The position numbers and the translations under genes are program-made. DNA of 64,000 nucleotides from Microlunatus kandeliicorticis. Its GTDB lineage: Bacteria > Actinomycetota > Actinomycetes > Propionibacteriales > Propionibacteriaceae. The DNA lies in contig NZ_JACGWT010000003.1 of NCBI RefSeq assembly GCF_014137855.1, positions 496,001 through 560,000 of the forward strand, given 5' to 3'. The notes beneath the pieces are model-generated. The model was not told where the DNA came from, ran no database searches, and was given only the letters and a program-made list of their open reading frames with translations. Shown piece by piece: positions 1-7,621 of this stretch; position 1 is the stretch's first letter; each line of letters starts with the position of its first letter.

Positions 1-709
1 CGGGGAAGAGGTCCTCGACGGTGGTCGGGTTGTCGGCGGGGAGCACCGCGCCGAGGTCGGGGTCGCTGATCCGGAACCGGACGGTGACCCGGCCGGTGAC
101 CTCCTGCTCCTCCGGCTCGAGCTCGAGCGGCGGCTGCTCGTCGGGGAGTCCGCGCGCGAACGCCGCTTGGGCCCGCCAGACCGGCGGCGCGGGTTCGAGG
201 TCGCTGACCCCGAGCAGCCCGACGACGAGCGAGCCGAACGCGTCGGCGTAGTCGTCGGCCCGCTGGCGGGCGTCCTCGACCGCGGCCAGCCGGGCCGAGC
301 GGTACATCGGGTTCTCTCGGCGCAGCGACCAGGCCGGCCCGGTCACCGCGGACTGCTCGACCTCCCCGAGCGCCACCACCAGCGCCCCCAGCTGGGCGAA
401 GTCGTGGACGACCACGGTGCTGGTCACCGACCCCTGGTAGCCGCGCGGCCGCAGCACGCTCCCCCGCTCGAAGGTCGGGCCGACCTGGAGCCCGGTGCTG
501 GCGGTCGACTCGATCGCCCCGGAGAACCGGTCGAGCTCGGTGCGCAGCCGGGCGGAGCGCCGGGCCAGCAGGTCGGTGACCTCGTCGGGACGGCGTCCGT
601 CGGCGCGGATCGTCACGGTCAGGGTGGCCAGGTCGGGCATGCCCCGCAGGGTCGCCTCCCCGCGCACCTCGACCACCGGACCTGCGGTGGGGATCGGGAC
701 CTCGGTCAT
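1..709 (-). CDS. SIMPL-domain (DUF541) protein, C-terminus beyond window
   Basis: Reading leftward from an ATG at 709, the frame stays open to the window edge, giving about 236 residues of an incomplete protein. The N-terminal part (VEVRGEATLRGMPDLATLTV, residues about 13-32) and the middle part with many alternating hydrophobic beta strands match the SIMPL/DUF541 pattern: an early V-x-G-E/A-T strand, a heptad-rich helix and a conserved stretch in which regularly spaced basic residues precede 'A-x-E-D-A-R-x-R-A' (residues about 147-155). No signal peptide is visible, so it is probably cytosolic, as for several actinobacterial members. The family forms beta-rich oligomeric assemblies; its biochemical role is not settled. 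It is followed at about 100 bp by the MFS gene on the same strand. Confidence 0.75.
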   Translation of the reverse strand, partial: MTEVPIPTAGPVVEVRGEATLRGMPDLATLTVTIRADGRRPDEVTDLLARRSARLRTELDRFSGAIESTASTGLQVGPTFERGSVLRPRGYQGSVTSTVVVHDFAQLGALVVALGEVEQSAVTGPAWSLRRENPMYRSARLAAVEDARQRADDYADAFGSLVVGLLGVSDLEPAPPVWRAQAAFARGLPDEQPPLELEPEEQEVTGRVTVRFRISDPDLGAVLPADNPTTVEDLFP

Positions 710-812
710 GCGCGGAGGCTACCGCCGCCGCGCGGTGCCGACGAGGGGTCAGGCGAAGGGCCTGGCGAGGCCGTCAGTCAAGGCCGTCAGTCGAGAGCCT
801 CAGGCGAGAGGG

Positions 813-2210
813 TCAGTCGGCGGTGCGGTGCGGGAGCGCGCTGCGGATCACCACGCCGTTGGCCCGGGCCAGCAGCAGCACCGAGACCACCACCCCGAGC
901 AGGGTCAGCCCGCCGCCACCGATCAGCGTCCAGCGGGCGCCGAAGGTCTGCCCGACCCAGCCGAGCAGCGGGGCGCCGACCGGCGTGCCGCCCATCATCA
1001 CCATCGCGTAGATCGCCATCACCCGGCCCCGGAACTGCGGGTCGACGCCCATCTGGACGCAGGCGTTGGCCGCGGTCAGCGTGGACAGCGAGACCAGCCC
1101 CATGATCGGCAGCGCGGCGGCGTAGCTGACGTAGCTCGGCATCATCCCGACCACCATCTCGACCACCGCGAAGACGCAGGCCATGATCACGATGAACCGG
1201 GCCCGCGGCGGGTGGGTCCGCCGGGCGGCGAGCAGCGCGCCGGCCAGCGAACCGACCGCCATGAAGGTGCCGAGGATGCCGTACTCGGCCGCACCCTTGT
1301 GGAAGACCTGGGTGGCCATCAGCGCCGAGGTCATCTGGAAGTTCATCCCGAAGGTGCCGACGAAGAACACGGTGAACAGCACCACCAGGATGTCCTTGCG
1401 ACCCCAGACGTAGGCCGCGCCCTCGCGGAGCTGGTGGGCCGCCCGCTTGGTCGGGGTGACCAGGTGCAGCCGCCCGGCGTCGATCAGCACCAGCGCCAGG
1501 ATGAAGGCGACGTAGGAGACCGCGTTGCCGAGGATCGCCCAGCCCGAGCCGAACGCGGCGATCACCACTCCGGCCACCGCCGGGCCGATGATCCGGCCGG
1601 CGTTGAAGTTGGCCGAGTTCAGCGCGATCGCGTTGGTCAGCTTCTCCCGGCCGACGATCTCGGACACGAAGCTCTGCCGGGCCGGGTTGTCGAAGGCGGT
1701 GGCCAGACCGAACGCGAAGGCGATCAGGTAGACGTGCCAGGTCTCGGCGTGGCCGGTGATGGCCAGCACGCCGAGCAGGCCGGCGGTGAGGGCCATCCAG
1801 GCCTGGGTGAGCTTGAGGATGAACCGCTTGTCGAACCGGTCGGCCATCAGCCCGCCGTACGGACTGAGCAGCAGCATCGGCAGGAACTGGAGCGCGGTGG
1901 TGATGCCGACCGCGACACCCGAGCCGTGCGACAGCTCGAGCACCAGCCAGTCCTGGGCCACCCGCTGCATCCAGGTGCCGACGTTGGAGACCGCCGCACC
2001 GCCGGCGTAGATCCGGAAGTTGCGCTCGGTCAGCGCCGAGAACATCCCGCCCGAACGCGGCCGGCCCGATCCCCGCCGCCAGGGCAGCCGCGAGGCCCGC
2101 GGCGCGGCGACGGCCTGGTCGACACCGGGCGTCGCGCCCGCGTCGGTGAGGGGATCAGCGATCGTCTCGTGCGTCGTCGACCGAGGGGAGCTCGTCTCCA
2201 CCTGCGTCAC
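813..2210 (-). CDS. MFS exporter, DHA3/EntS-like
   Basis: Integral membrane transporter of 465 residues with about 12 hydrophobic segments beginning near residue 60. It carries the MFS signature between helices 2 and 3 (GGLMADRFDKR) and the family pattern 'WMQRVAQDWLVL' and 'FDNPARQSFVSE', typical of the EntS/transmembrane secretion effector group (MFS_3). Substrate unknown; likely drug or siderophore efflux. The GTG at 2210 is chosen because it overlaps the stop of the upstream marR gene in a GTGA junction, with an AGAAGG motif about 9 nt before it; longer forward extensions are not supported. It should therefore be translated from the marR transcript and be repressed by that regulator. It is clearly paralogous to the exporter at 7622-9025. 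Confidence 0.88.
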   Translation of the reverse strand: MTQVETSSPRSTTHETIADPLTDAGATPGVDQAVAAPRASRLPWRRGSGRPRSGGMFSALTERNFRIYAGGAAVSNVGTWMQRVAQDWLVLELSHGSGVAVGITTALQFLPMLLLSPYGGLMADRFDKRFILKLTQAWMALTAGLLGVLAITGHAETWHVYLIAFAFGLATAFDNPARQSFVSEIVGREKLTNAIALNSANFNAGRIIGPAVAGVVIAAFGSGWAILGNAVSYVAFILALVLIDAGRLHLVTPTKRAAHQLREGAAYVWGRKDILVVLFTVFFVGTFGMNFQMTSALMATQVFHKGAAEYGILGTFMAVGSLAGALLAARRTHPPRARFIVIMACVFAVVEMVVGMMPSYVSYAAALPIMGLVSLSTLTAANACVQMGVDPQFRGRVMAIYAMVMMGGTPVGAPLLGWVGQTFGARWTLIGGGGLTLLGVVVSVLLLARANGVVIRSALPHRTAD

Positions 2211-2686
2211 GCGTGGTTCACCTTCTCGAGGATCGGTACGGCCTGGCGGAGGATGTCCCGCTCCGCCGGGGTGAGCTCGGCCAGCCGGACGGCCAGCCAC
2301 GAGTCGCGGCGGCGGCGGTTGGCGATGATCATGTCGCGGCCCCGGTCGGTCAGCGAGACCAGACTCTGCCGCTTGTCGTGCGGGCCCGGCTGGCGGGTGA
2401 CGTAGCCGCCCTCCTCCAGGTCGTTGACGATCCGGGTCATCGATGGCGGGCGGACCTTCTCGCGCTCCGCGAGCTCCCCCATCAGCTGGTCGCCGTGGTT
2501 GAACAGCACGCTCATCGCCGACAGCTGGTTGCTGTTCAGCTCGGCGGACTCGTCACGCATCTGCCGGAGCCGGCGGGCCAGCCGCAGGATCGAGGGACGC
2601 AGCGCGCTGGCCAGCCCCGGGGTGCTGCGGAGGTTGGGCGCGTGCAGGTCCTTGGTGGACTGCTGGACGACCTCGCGCGTGCTCAC
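2207..2686 (-). CDS. MarR-family transcriptional regulator
   Basis: A 159-residue winged-helix repressor. The core shows the MarR features: helix 'RLRQMRDESAELNSNQLSAM', recognition region 'MTRIVNDLEEGGYVTRQP' and wing 'DKRQSLVSLTDRGRDMI'. It should bind as a dimer to a palindromic operator and release on ligand binding. A GTG at 2710 in the same frame would add 8 residues but lies inside the promoter/operator (2694-2722), so the GTG at 2686, which coincides with the expected transcription start, is preferred. The stop overlaps the start of the MFS gene by 4 nt, so regulator and exporter form one autoregulated unit. Confidence 0.85.
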   Translation of the reverse strand: MSTREVVQQSTKDLHAPNLRSTPGLASALRPSILRLARRLRQMRDESAELNSNQLSAMSVLFNHGDQLMGELAEREKVRPPSMTRIVNDLEEGGYVTRQPGPHDKRQSLVSLTDRGRDMIIANRRRRDSWLAVRLAELTPAERDILRQAVPILEKVNHA

Positions 2687-2693
2687 GTCGGCC

Positions 2694-2722
2694 AGTCTAT
2701 TGTTTAGCACCGCTAATTACAA
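2694..2722 (-). promoter_or_regulatory. marR-MFS promoter, leaderless
   Basis: On the minus strand a -35 hexamer TTGTAA (2717-2722) and a -10 hexamer TAGACT (2694-2699) are separated by exactly 17 bp. The predicted start site falls within one or two bases of the GTG at 2686, so the transcript is probably leaderless. This is an AT-rich island in a very GC-rich sequence. Confidence 0.65.
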
Positions 2723-2730
2723 CTGCTAAA
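2703..2730. promoter_or_regulatory. Probable MarR operator
   Basis: TTAGC-ACC-GCTAA (2704-2716) is a perfect 5-bp-arm inverted repeat placed wholly inside the -35/-10 spacer of the marR promoter. A third half-site GCTAA occurs at 2725-2729, and TTTAGCA (2703-2709) is also mirrored by TGCTAAA (2724-2730). Position and symmetry fit an autoregulatory MarR operator. Confidence 0.6.
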
Positions 2731-2770
2731 TACGTCGTCGAAGGATCGTCCCGGACAGCCTGTCCGAGGT

Positions 2771-3064
2771 GTGCACGGAATGCCGATCGGGTCTGCACCC
2801 AGCGCCGAGACCCGGGCTGCGCGGGCCCGTAACGTTCTCGGTGTCAGGAACGGAGCAGGTGGCCCCCGACACCGAGACCGGACCGGACACACAGCAGGAC
2901 CGACGTGACTCGTGATCCGCCCGGTGGCCCCCGACGCCGAGCACCTCACCCGGACCGTCGACCGACAACCCGTCCCTTCGAACCGTTCACCGTCGAACGC
3001 ACGAGACCGGACCGGCAGCTACGTCCCCAGTCCCCCTGGGTCGCAGACGCCGGTCCGGTTTCTC
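2771..3064 (+). repeat. Intergenic element copy 1 (candidate small RNA)
   Basis: First of three related intergenic elements (others at 22722-23091 and 25660-26053, both reversed). In order it has a stem GTGCA/TGCAC around a conserved GCCGATC loop (2771-2798), a conserved CGCCGAG, a -10-like TAACGT (2830-2835), two copies of GGTGGCCCCCGAC (2868-2880 and 2923-2935) and a long terminal hairpin (3003-3064). The 13-mers encode Val-Ala-Pro-Asp in one frame each, but the two copies are in different frames with a stop between them, which argues against a protein. The left end abuts the marR promoter; the hairpin faces the 3' end of the hydrolase gene. Confidence 0.5.
3003..3064. terminator. Strong hairpin at end of element copy 1
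   Basis: GAGACCGGACCGGC (3003-3016) pairs with GCCGGTCCGGTTTCTC (3049-3064) apart from a one-base T bulge, giving about 14 bp. The plus-strand tail is GTTCCCC. It could end the element's own transcript (plus) or read-through from the hydrolase operon (minus). Confidence 0.5.
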
Positions 3065-3122
3065 GTTCCCCGATGTCGAGGAGGACGCCGAGCCCCCCGC
3101 CCGGCGTCCCCGACAGTGCCGT

Positions 3123-3246
3123 CGGCCCCGTACGTCCACCGGTCCACCGACAGGACCGGCGGTGGACGCCACGGGGCCGACACCCCCGGTGCACCGGTCA
3201 ACCGGGCGCGACGGGTGTCCGTCGAGGTGCCCTGGGAAACCACCTC
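3123..3246. other. Cluster of three hairpins in a 680-bp gene-poor gap
   Basis: Between element copy 1 and the hydrolase gene lie three consecutive inverted repeats: 3123-3131 with 3171-3179 (9 bp) enclosing 3134-3141 with 3160-3167 (8 bp); 3179-3185 with 3213-3219 (7 bp, containing CCGGTGCACCGG); and 3224-3229 with 3241-3246 (6 bp). This is 3' of the hydrolase gene on the minus strand, so they may be serial terminators or a structured RNA. The rest of the gap (3247-3412) shows nothing I can name. Confidence 0.4.
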
Positions 3247-3412
3247 GGCGAAACGGATGTCCCCCAGGGCGGCGTCCCGGGGCCCGTCCGCCTCGGCCAC
3301 CGTGATGACCTCGGCCGACTCCCCCGGTGAAGCACCGCACCCAACCGTTCCGTCGACACCCTCGCCTCCCGTGCTGACGGTTCACCGTGTCACGGGCGCG
3401 TGGGCGATCGCG

Positions 3413-4462
3413 TCACTCCGCGGGGCGATCCGGGTCATCCTGCGGGTGGAGATCGACGCGCAGGTGCGCGTGGGTGCTGTCCACGGCCTCCGCGTGCAGC
3501 GTCCGGCCCCGCTCGATCAGCCGGTCGTCACCCCGGATCACCCCGACGAGCTCGGTCAGCCGGCCCCGGACCGCCGTCCACCGGTGCGCCAGGTCGGTCG
3601 GCGGGACGCCGTCGGGCCGACCCTCGCCGTCGGCGTCCTCGGGCCGGAGCAGCCGCCGGACGTCGACGTCGCCGCGTTCGGGTGCGGGCACCCGGGCGTG
3701 CGCCACACAGAGCCGGGCCACCTCGGTCGCGTGGGCGTACATCACCGAGTGCGCCGCGCCGGGGATCTCCCAGGCCCGGGCCCGGGGCAGGGTGTCGGCC
3801 ACCCGGTCGACCCAGTCGCGCGGGGAGTTGCCGTCGCACTCCCCACGGATCACCAGCGTGCTGGCCCGGACCTCCGGCAACCGGTCCTCGAGCCGGTAGC
3901 TCATCATCTCGGGCAGCACCCGCCAGAACCACCGCGGACCGCACACCAGGTAGGCGCTGAGCGCGAGCGCCTTGACCCGGCCGGGCTCGCGGAGTGCGCA
4001 GCCGAGGAACCGCCAGGCCTGCCGGCCGACCGTGCGCTCGGCGGCGTTGACCACCGGGCCGATCAGGACCAGCGTGCTCAGCCCGGGGCGGCGGGCGGCC
4101 AGGTCGGTGACCACCTGGCTGCCCATCGAGTGCCCGACCAGCACGGGGTCCTCGAGCCCGAGGTCGTCGAGCACCGCGCCGACGAGGTCGGCGAACCGCG
4201 GGATGGTCAGCGTCTCGCCGCCGTGCGGGACGCCCCCGAACCCGGGCAGGTCGAGCGCGTGCACCGGGCCGTACTCGTTGAGGTAGGGCGCGAGCCGCTC
4301 GAAGTAGTTGCTCGAGACCCCGATCCCCGGCACCAGCACGAAGGGGCGGTCGCCGGTGCGGCCGATCGAGCTGACCCTGACCCACAGCCCGCCGCGCCGG
4401 ACCCGCGAGACGGTCACGTCGGTCGAGCGCCGCGCACGGTGGCGGGCGGCTGCGCGGGTCAC
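3413..4462 (-). CDS. Alpha/beta hydrolase
   Basis: A 349-residue soluble hydrolase. The oxyanion region is VLVPGIG (about 43-49), the nucleophile elbow GHSMGS sits near residue 110, the acid is probably the Asp of RGECDG (about 209) and the histidine is in GAAHS (about 236). This is a complete Ser-Asp-His triad. The final 95 or so residues are an Asp/Arg/Pro-rich extension beyond the normal fold with no domain I recognise. It is third in a same-strand run behind DUF3027 and a MarR gene, with about 48 bp to the MarR gene, so it may be that regulator's target. The substrate cannot be told from sequence. Confidence 0.82.
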   Translation of the reverse strand: MTRAAARHRARRSTDVTVSRVRRGGLWVRVSSIGRTGDRPFVLVPGIGVSSNYFERLAPYLNEYGPVHALDLPGFGGVPHGGETLTIPRFADLVGAVLDDLGLEDPVLVGHSMGSQVVTDLAARRPGLSTLVLIGPVVNAAERTVGRQAWRFLGCALREPGRVKALALSAYLVCGPRWFWRVLPEMMSYRLEDRLPEVRASTLVIRGECDGNSPRDWVDRVADTLPRARAWEIPGAAHSVMYAHATEVARLCVAHARVPAPERGDVDVRRLLRPEDADGEGRPDGVPPTDLAHRWTAVRGRLTELVGVIRGDDRLIERGRTLHAEAVDSTHAHLRVDLHPQDDPDRPAE

Positions 4463-4510
4463 CGGCCCGGCCCCGGCCGGCCGGGCGGGTGGCCCGGGAC
4501 GCGCACCGGC

Positions 4511-5020
4511 TCAGCCATCGGACTCGTCGAGTCCCTCGATCACCGTCTCCAGCAGCGAGGCGAGGGCGTCGGTCTGCTCCGGGCTGAGCGAGGCGATCAG
4601 GTCGGCCTCCACCAGGTTCGAGCTCTGGATGACGTCGGCGTAGAGCTGCCAGCCGGCGTCGGTCAGCCGGACCAGCACCCGGGTCCGGTTGTCGGGGTCG
4701 ACGTCGCGGACCACCAAGTCACGGGCGACCAGCCGGTCGAGCCGGTGGGTCATCGAGGACGCGGCCACGTCGGTGGCCTGGGCCAGCTGGCTCGGGGTCA
4801 GCGCCTCGTCGCCGCGGACCCGCGCCAGCTCGCTGAGCACCGCCCACTCGTTGGCCGAGACGTTGAGGTCGGCGAGCTGGGCGTCGTACCACTTCTCCAG
4901 CCGCTTCGAGAGCCGGTGCACCGCGGTCACCACCCGCTGGACCTGCTCATCGGCGCCGGCCGCGACGTAGGCCCGGACGGCGGCGCGGTAGGCCGCGCTC
5001 TCGGTCTGCCGTGCTCGCAT
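4511..5020 (-). CDS. MarR-family transcriptional regulator
   Basis: A 169-residue winged-helix regulator, distinct in sequence from the one at 2207-2686. Helix 'LNVSANEWAVLSELARV' (about 50-66), recognition helix 'ASSMTHRLDRLVARDLV' and wing 'DPDNRTRVLVRLTDAG' follow the MarR/SlyA layout. The ATG at 5020 is chosen because the family homology begins shortly after it; an upstream frame exists but overlaps the end of the DUF3027 gene. It lies between DUF3027 (46 bp upstream) and the hydrolase (48 bp downstream). Confidence 0.83.
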   Translation of the reverse strand: MRARQTESAAYRAAVRAYVAAGADEQVQRVVTAVHRLSKRLEKWYDAQLADLNVSANEWAVLSELARVRGDEALTPSQLAQATDVAASSMTHRLDRLVARDLVVRDVDPDNRTRVLVRLTDAGWQLYADVIQSSNLVEADLIASLSPEQTDALASLLETVIEGLDESDG

Positions 5021-5066
5021 CGGCTGCCCCCGCAGGCTCGGTGTCGGCTGGTCTCGGGCCCGGCCG

Positions 5067-5873
5067 TCAGTCGAACAGGGTGTCCGGCTGGTCCCAGGCG
5101 ATGGTGTCCCACACCGGCGGCGGCAGCTCGCCCGGCTTCTCGTCCGGGGTGACCGAGGAATGGGCGCCACACCCGTGGTCGACGGTCACCACCCGGCCGT
5201 CGGACGGCGAGTAGGCGTTGGCGCAGACGCCGAAGGTGCGGCCGAGACTGCCGCGGATCCGCAGGAAGAAGCCGCAGCTGACGCAGACGCCGGGTGCCTG
5301 CTTGGTCATCTGGTTGTCGGGGCCGCCGTCACCGGCGTCCCACCGCTCGGCGGCCTCGTCGTGGCCGAAGGCCGACAGCACCCGCTCGCGACCCAGACCG
5401 AGCTCGGCGACCACGGCGCGGATCTGGCTGGCCTCGGCCGGATCGGGGTCGGCCGCCTCCTCGCCACCGGTGTAGCCGGGCTCCAGCCGCGGGTCGTCCT
5501 CCGGCGACGGCATCAGCAGGCCGGGCTGGACGTCGCCGGGCTGGATCCGGTCGGCCCACGGGATCCACTCGGCCGAGCGCAGCGCCTCCTCGCCGGGCAG
5601 CAGCACGACCTCGTCGACGGTGGCCTTGCGGGCCCGCGACGCGCGCGCCAGCGTCACCGACCAGCGCCAGCCGACGTAGCCCGGGTGCGGACAGGCGAAC
5701 CAGTGCGAGACCACCCGCTCGCCCTCGGCCTGCACGCCGAGGTGCTCGCCGACGCCCATCACGCCGGCCTCGGCCTCGGCCGCCTCGCGGGCGAGGTCGA
5801 CCGCCTCGGCGCAGATCACGTCGGGCTTGGCGCTCGACCTGGACGTGCGGACGGTGCTGGCCATGGTCTCCAT
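5067..5873 (-). CDS. DUF3027 family protein
   Basis: A 268-residue protein of unknown function confined to actinomycetes. Characteristic stretches are 'HWFACPHPGYVGWRWSVTLA' (about 57-76), 'VLLPGEEAL' and 'WIPWADRIQPGD', followed by a C-terminal metal-binding-like section with CVSCGFF (about 198-204), a further Cys in FGVCANAYSP and the HGCGAHS motif. DUF3027 is commonly encoded next to a cold-shock protein in actinomycetes and is so here, with cspA ending upstream on the same strand. Function unknown; the four Cys and nearby His suggest a zinc ribbon. A second in-frame ATG lies 9 nt downstream. Confidence 0.88.
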   Translation of the reverse strand: METMASTVRTSRSSAKPDVICAEAVDLAREAAEAEAGVMGVGEHLGVQAEGERVVSHWFACPHPGYVGWRWSVTLARASRARKATVDEVVLLPGEEALRSAEWIPWADRIQPGDVQPGLLMPSPEDDPRLEPGYTGGEEAADPDPAEASQIRAVVAELGLGRERVLSAFGHDEAAERWDAGDGGPDNQMTKQAPGVCVSCGFFLRIRGSLGRTFGVCANAYSPSDGRVVTVDHGCGAHSSVTPDEKPGELPPPVWDTIAWDQPDTLFD

Positions 5874-5943
5874 TCTGACAGCGGCGTCACCCGGACGGGG
5901 ACGGTCGCGGGCCGCGGTCGTGACCGCGCCCGGGGGGCTCGGC

Positions 5944-6327
5944 TCAGACGTCGAGCTCGTCGGCGACGGCGCGCAGGACGGTGGCCACCTTCGTGCCGAC
6001 CCGTGCGTCGGGGTGCCGGCCGCGACGGTAGCCGTTGCCGATCCCGTCGAGCATCTTGATCAGGTCCTCGACGATGACGGCCATCTCGTCCGGCGACTTG
6101 CGCGCGGCCTTGGCCAGCGACGGCGGCTGCTCGAGCAGCCGGACCGAGAGCGCCTGCTCACCGCGGCGGCCCTCGACGATCCCGAACTCGACCTGCTGAC
6201 CGGTCTTGAGGCTGGTCACGCCCGGGGGCAGCGCCGAGGAGCGGACGTAGACGTCCCCACCCTCGGTCTTGCTCAGGAATCCGAACCCCTTCTCGGAGTC
6301 GTAGAACCTGACCTTCCCTGTTGGCAC
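5944..6327 (-). CDS. Cold-shock-domain protein with C-terminal extension
   Basis: A 127-residue protein whose first 65 residues are a cold-shock domain with RNP1-like KGFGFL and RNP2-like VYVRSSAL motifs, the single-stranded nucleic-acid binding face. The remaining 60 residues form a basic helical extension seen in the longer actinobacterial CspB-like group. The GTG at 6327 places the canonical VPTGKVRFYDSEKGFGF start at the N-terminus, as in the family. It is the first gene of a possible cspA-DUF3027-marR-hydrolase run, with a 70-bp gap to DUF3027. Upstream, 6328-6536 is an unremarkable intergenic stretch. Confidence 0.9.
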   Translation of the reverse strand: MPTGKVRFYDSEKGFGFLSKTEGGDVYVRSSALPPGVTSLKTGQQVEFGIVEGRRGEQALSVRLLEQPPSLAKAARKSPDEMAVIVEDLIKMLDGIGNGYRRGRHPDARVGTKVATVLRAVADELDV

Positions 6328-6536
6328 CGTGACCTCACTCGACGAACGACTGCGCTGAGCCGCGGACCGGGCCGGTCCGAGCGGCGGGACGGCGTCGAGG
6401 GCCGCACCATCCGGTCCCCGAACACCAAAAGGTCCGGTGCCGTGGAAGCCACCGGACGTCTGCCCCAAGCCTATCCCCGTCCAGCGCAGCGACCCAACCG
6501 GATTCCGCCCGGCCGGGCTCTCGGGCACCGGCGCCG

Positions 6537-7406
6537 CTAGGGGCGGAGCGGGGCCAGCGGCAGGTGCCGGATCGCCCGGGTCAGCGCCTCGACCGGCTCG
6601 CGGGCCGACCGCGCGTTGGCCACCAGCGCCATCTCGACCTGCGGCAGCGGCGGCAGCTGGAACCGCCCGCTGAGCGAGCGGAGGTCGGGCGGGATCCGGC
6701 TCTGGGCGAGCACGCAGATCCCGATCCCGGCCCGGGTGGCGGCCAGCACGCCGTTGATCTCGCGGCTGTTGCAGGTGATCCGCCAGCTGCGACCGGCTGT
6801 GGTCAGCGACTCGATCGCCGCGGTCCGGCTGAAGCTGGGCGCCGGATAGGTGATCAGCGGCACCGGGGCGGTCGGGTCGAGCTGGGCGTTGTCCAGCCCG
6901 ACCCAGGCCAGCCGGTCGCGCCGGACCATCCGACCGCGGTCGCTGCCGGCCTCCTGGTTGATGAAGATGAGGTCGAGACGGTTCGCCTCGAGCCGGCGCA
7001 GCAACGTGCCGCTCTGGGTGACGGTGAGCTCGAGGTTGATCCGCGGGTTGTGCTGACGGAAGTCGCGGAGGATCCGGGGCAGCTCACCGAGCGCGAGCTC
7101 GTCGGCCGCCCCGAACCGGAGCCGGCCGGCCATCGCGGTGCCCCGGAAGTAGGACACGGCCTCGTCGTTGGCGGCCAGGATCGTCCGGGCGAAGCCGGCC
7201 ATCGCCTCCCCGTTGTCGGTGAGGCCGACGTGCCGGGTGTCCCGGCTGACCAGCACCCGTCCGCACGCCTCCTCGAGCCGGCGGACGTGCTGGGAGACGG
7301 TCGGCTGGCTGAGCGACAGCTGTTCGGCGGCGCGGCTGAAGCTGAGCTGGTCGCAGACCGCCAGGAAGGTGCGCAGCAGCACCGGGTCGAACGACTCCGT
7401 CGGCAC
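6537..7406 (-). CDS. LysR-family transcriptional regulator
   Basis: A 289-residue LTTR. The helix-turn-helix is FSRAAEQLSLSQPTVSQHVR (about 23-42), followed by 'LEEACGRVLVSRDTRHVGLT' and a two-lobed periplasmic-binding-like effector domain from about residue 90. It is transcribed divergently from the MFS exporter at 7622, and the 215-bp space between them carries two LTTR-type palindromes (7440-7454 and 7474-7484). By family rule it should activate the exporter with a co-inducer and repress itself. Confidence 0.9.
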   Translation of the reverse strand: MPTESFDPVLLRTFLAVCDQLSFSRAAEQLSLSQPTVSQHVRRLEEACGRVLVSRDTRHVGLTDNGEAMAGFARTILAANDEAVSYFRGTAMAGRLRFGAADELALGELPRILRDFRQHNPRINLELTVTQSGTLLRRLEANRLDLIFINQEAGSDRGRMVRRDRLAWVGLDNAQLDPTAPVPLITYPAPSFSRTAAIESLTTAGRSWRITCNSREINGVLAATRAGIGICVLAQSRIPPDLRSLSGRFQLPPLPQVEMALVANARSAREPVEALTRAIRHLPLAPLRP

Positions 7407-7439
7407 TCGTCACCCCCAGCGGAAGGCTCACGTCGAGTC

Positions 7440-7484
7440 ATTGCGTGGCGCAATGGAACTTATAGACCCCATCTTGCGCGGCAA
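7440..7484. promoter_or_regulatory. LysR-type operator pair
   Basis: ATTGCG-TGG-CGCAAT (7440-7454) is a perfect inverted repeat that satisfies the LTTR T-N11-A rule. TTGC-GCG-GCAA (7474-7484) is a second, related site 30 bp further on (centre to centre about 32 bp, three helical turns). Such a pair matches the recognition and activation sites of a divergent LysR promoter. Confidence 0.65.
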
Positions 7485-7621
7485 TAGCATAGCTCTGCTT
7501 ATGGTTGTCGCGGTCCATCTGTCGCTCCGGGCTCCGGTCCAGCCGGTCACGGGGCGGTGCACACCGCGGTGCCGGTGGACCCGTCTTGTCCGACCACTCC
7601 GCCGAAGCTGGTGTGTTCCTC

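Noticed and set aside
770-812. Direct repeat GGCCGTCAGTC between the SIMPL and MFS genes
   Set aside because: Only two or three short copies without symmetry; not enough to call a site.
3019-3300. Minus-strand open frame of 93 codons in the gap after the hydrolase gene
   Set aside because: It has a plausible first 35 residues but then runs through the hairpins into low-complexity Arg/Gly sequence; no ribosome site and no family match. Left as non-coding.
3001-5152. Long plus-strand frames opposite hydrolase, MarR and other genes
   Set aside because: High-GC antisense frames; the minus-strand genes show recognisable motifs and normal lengths.
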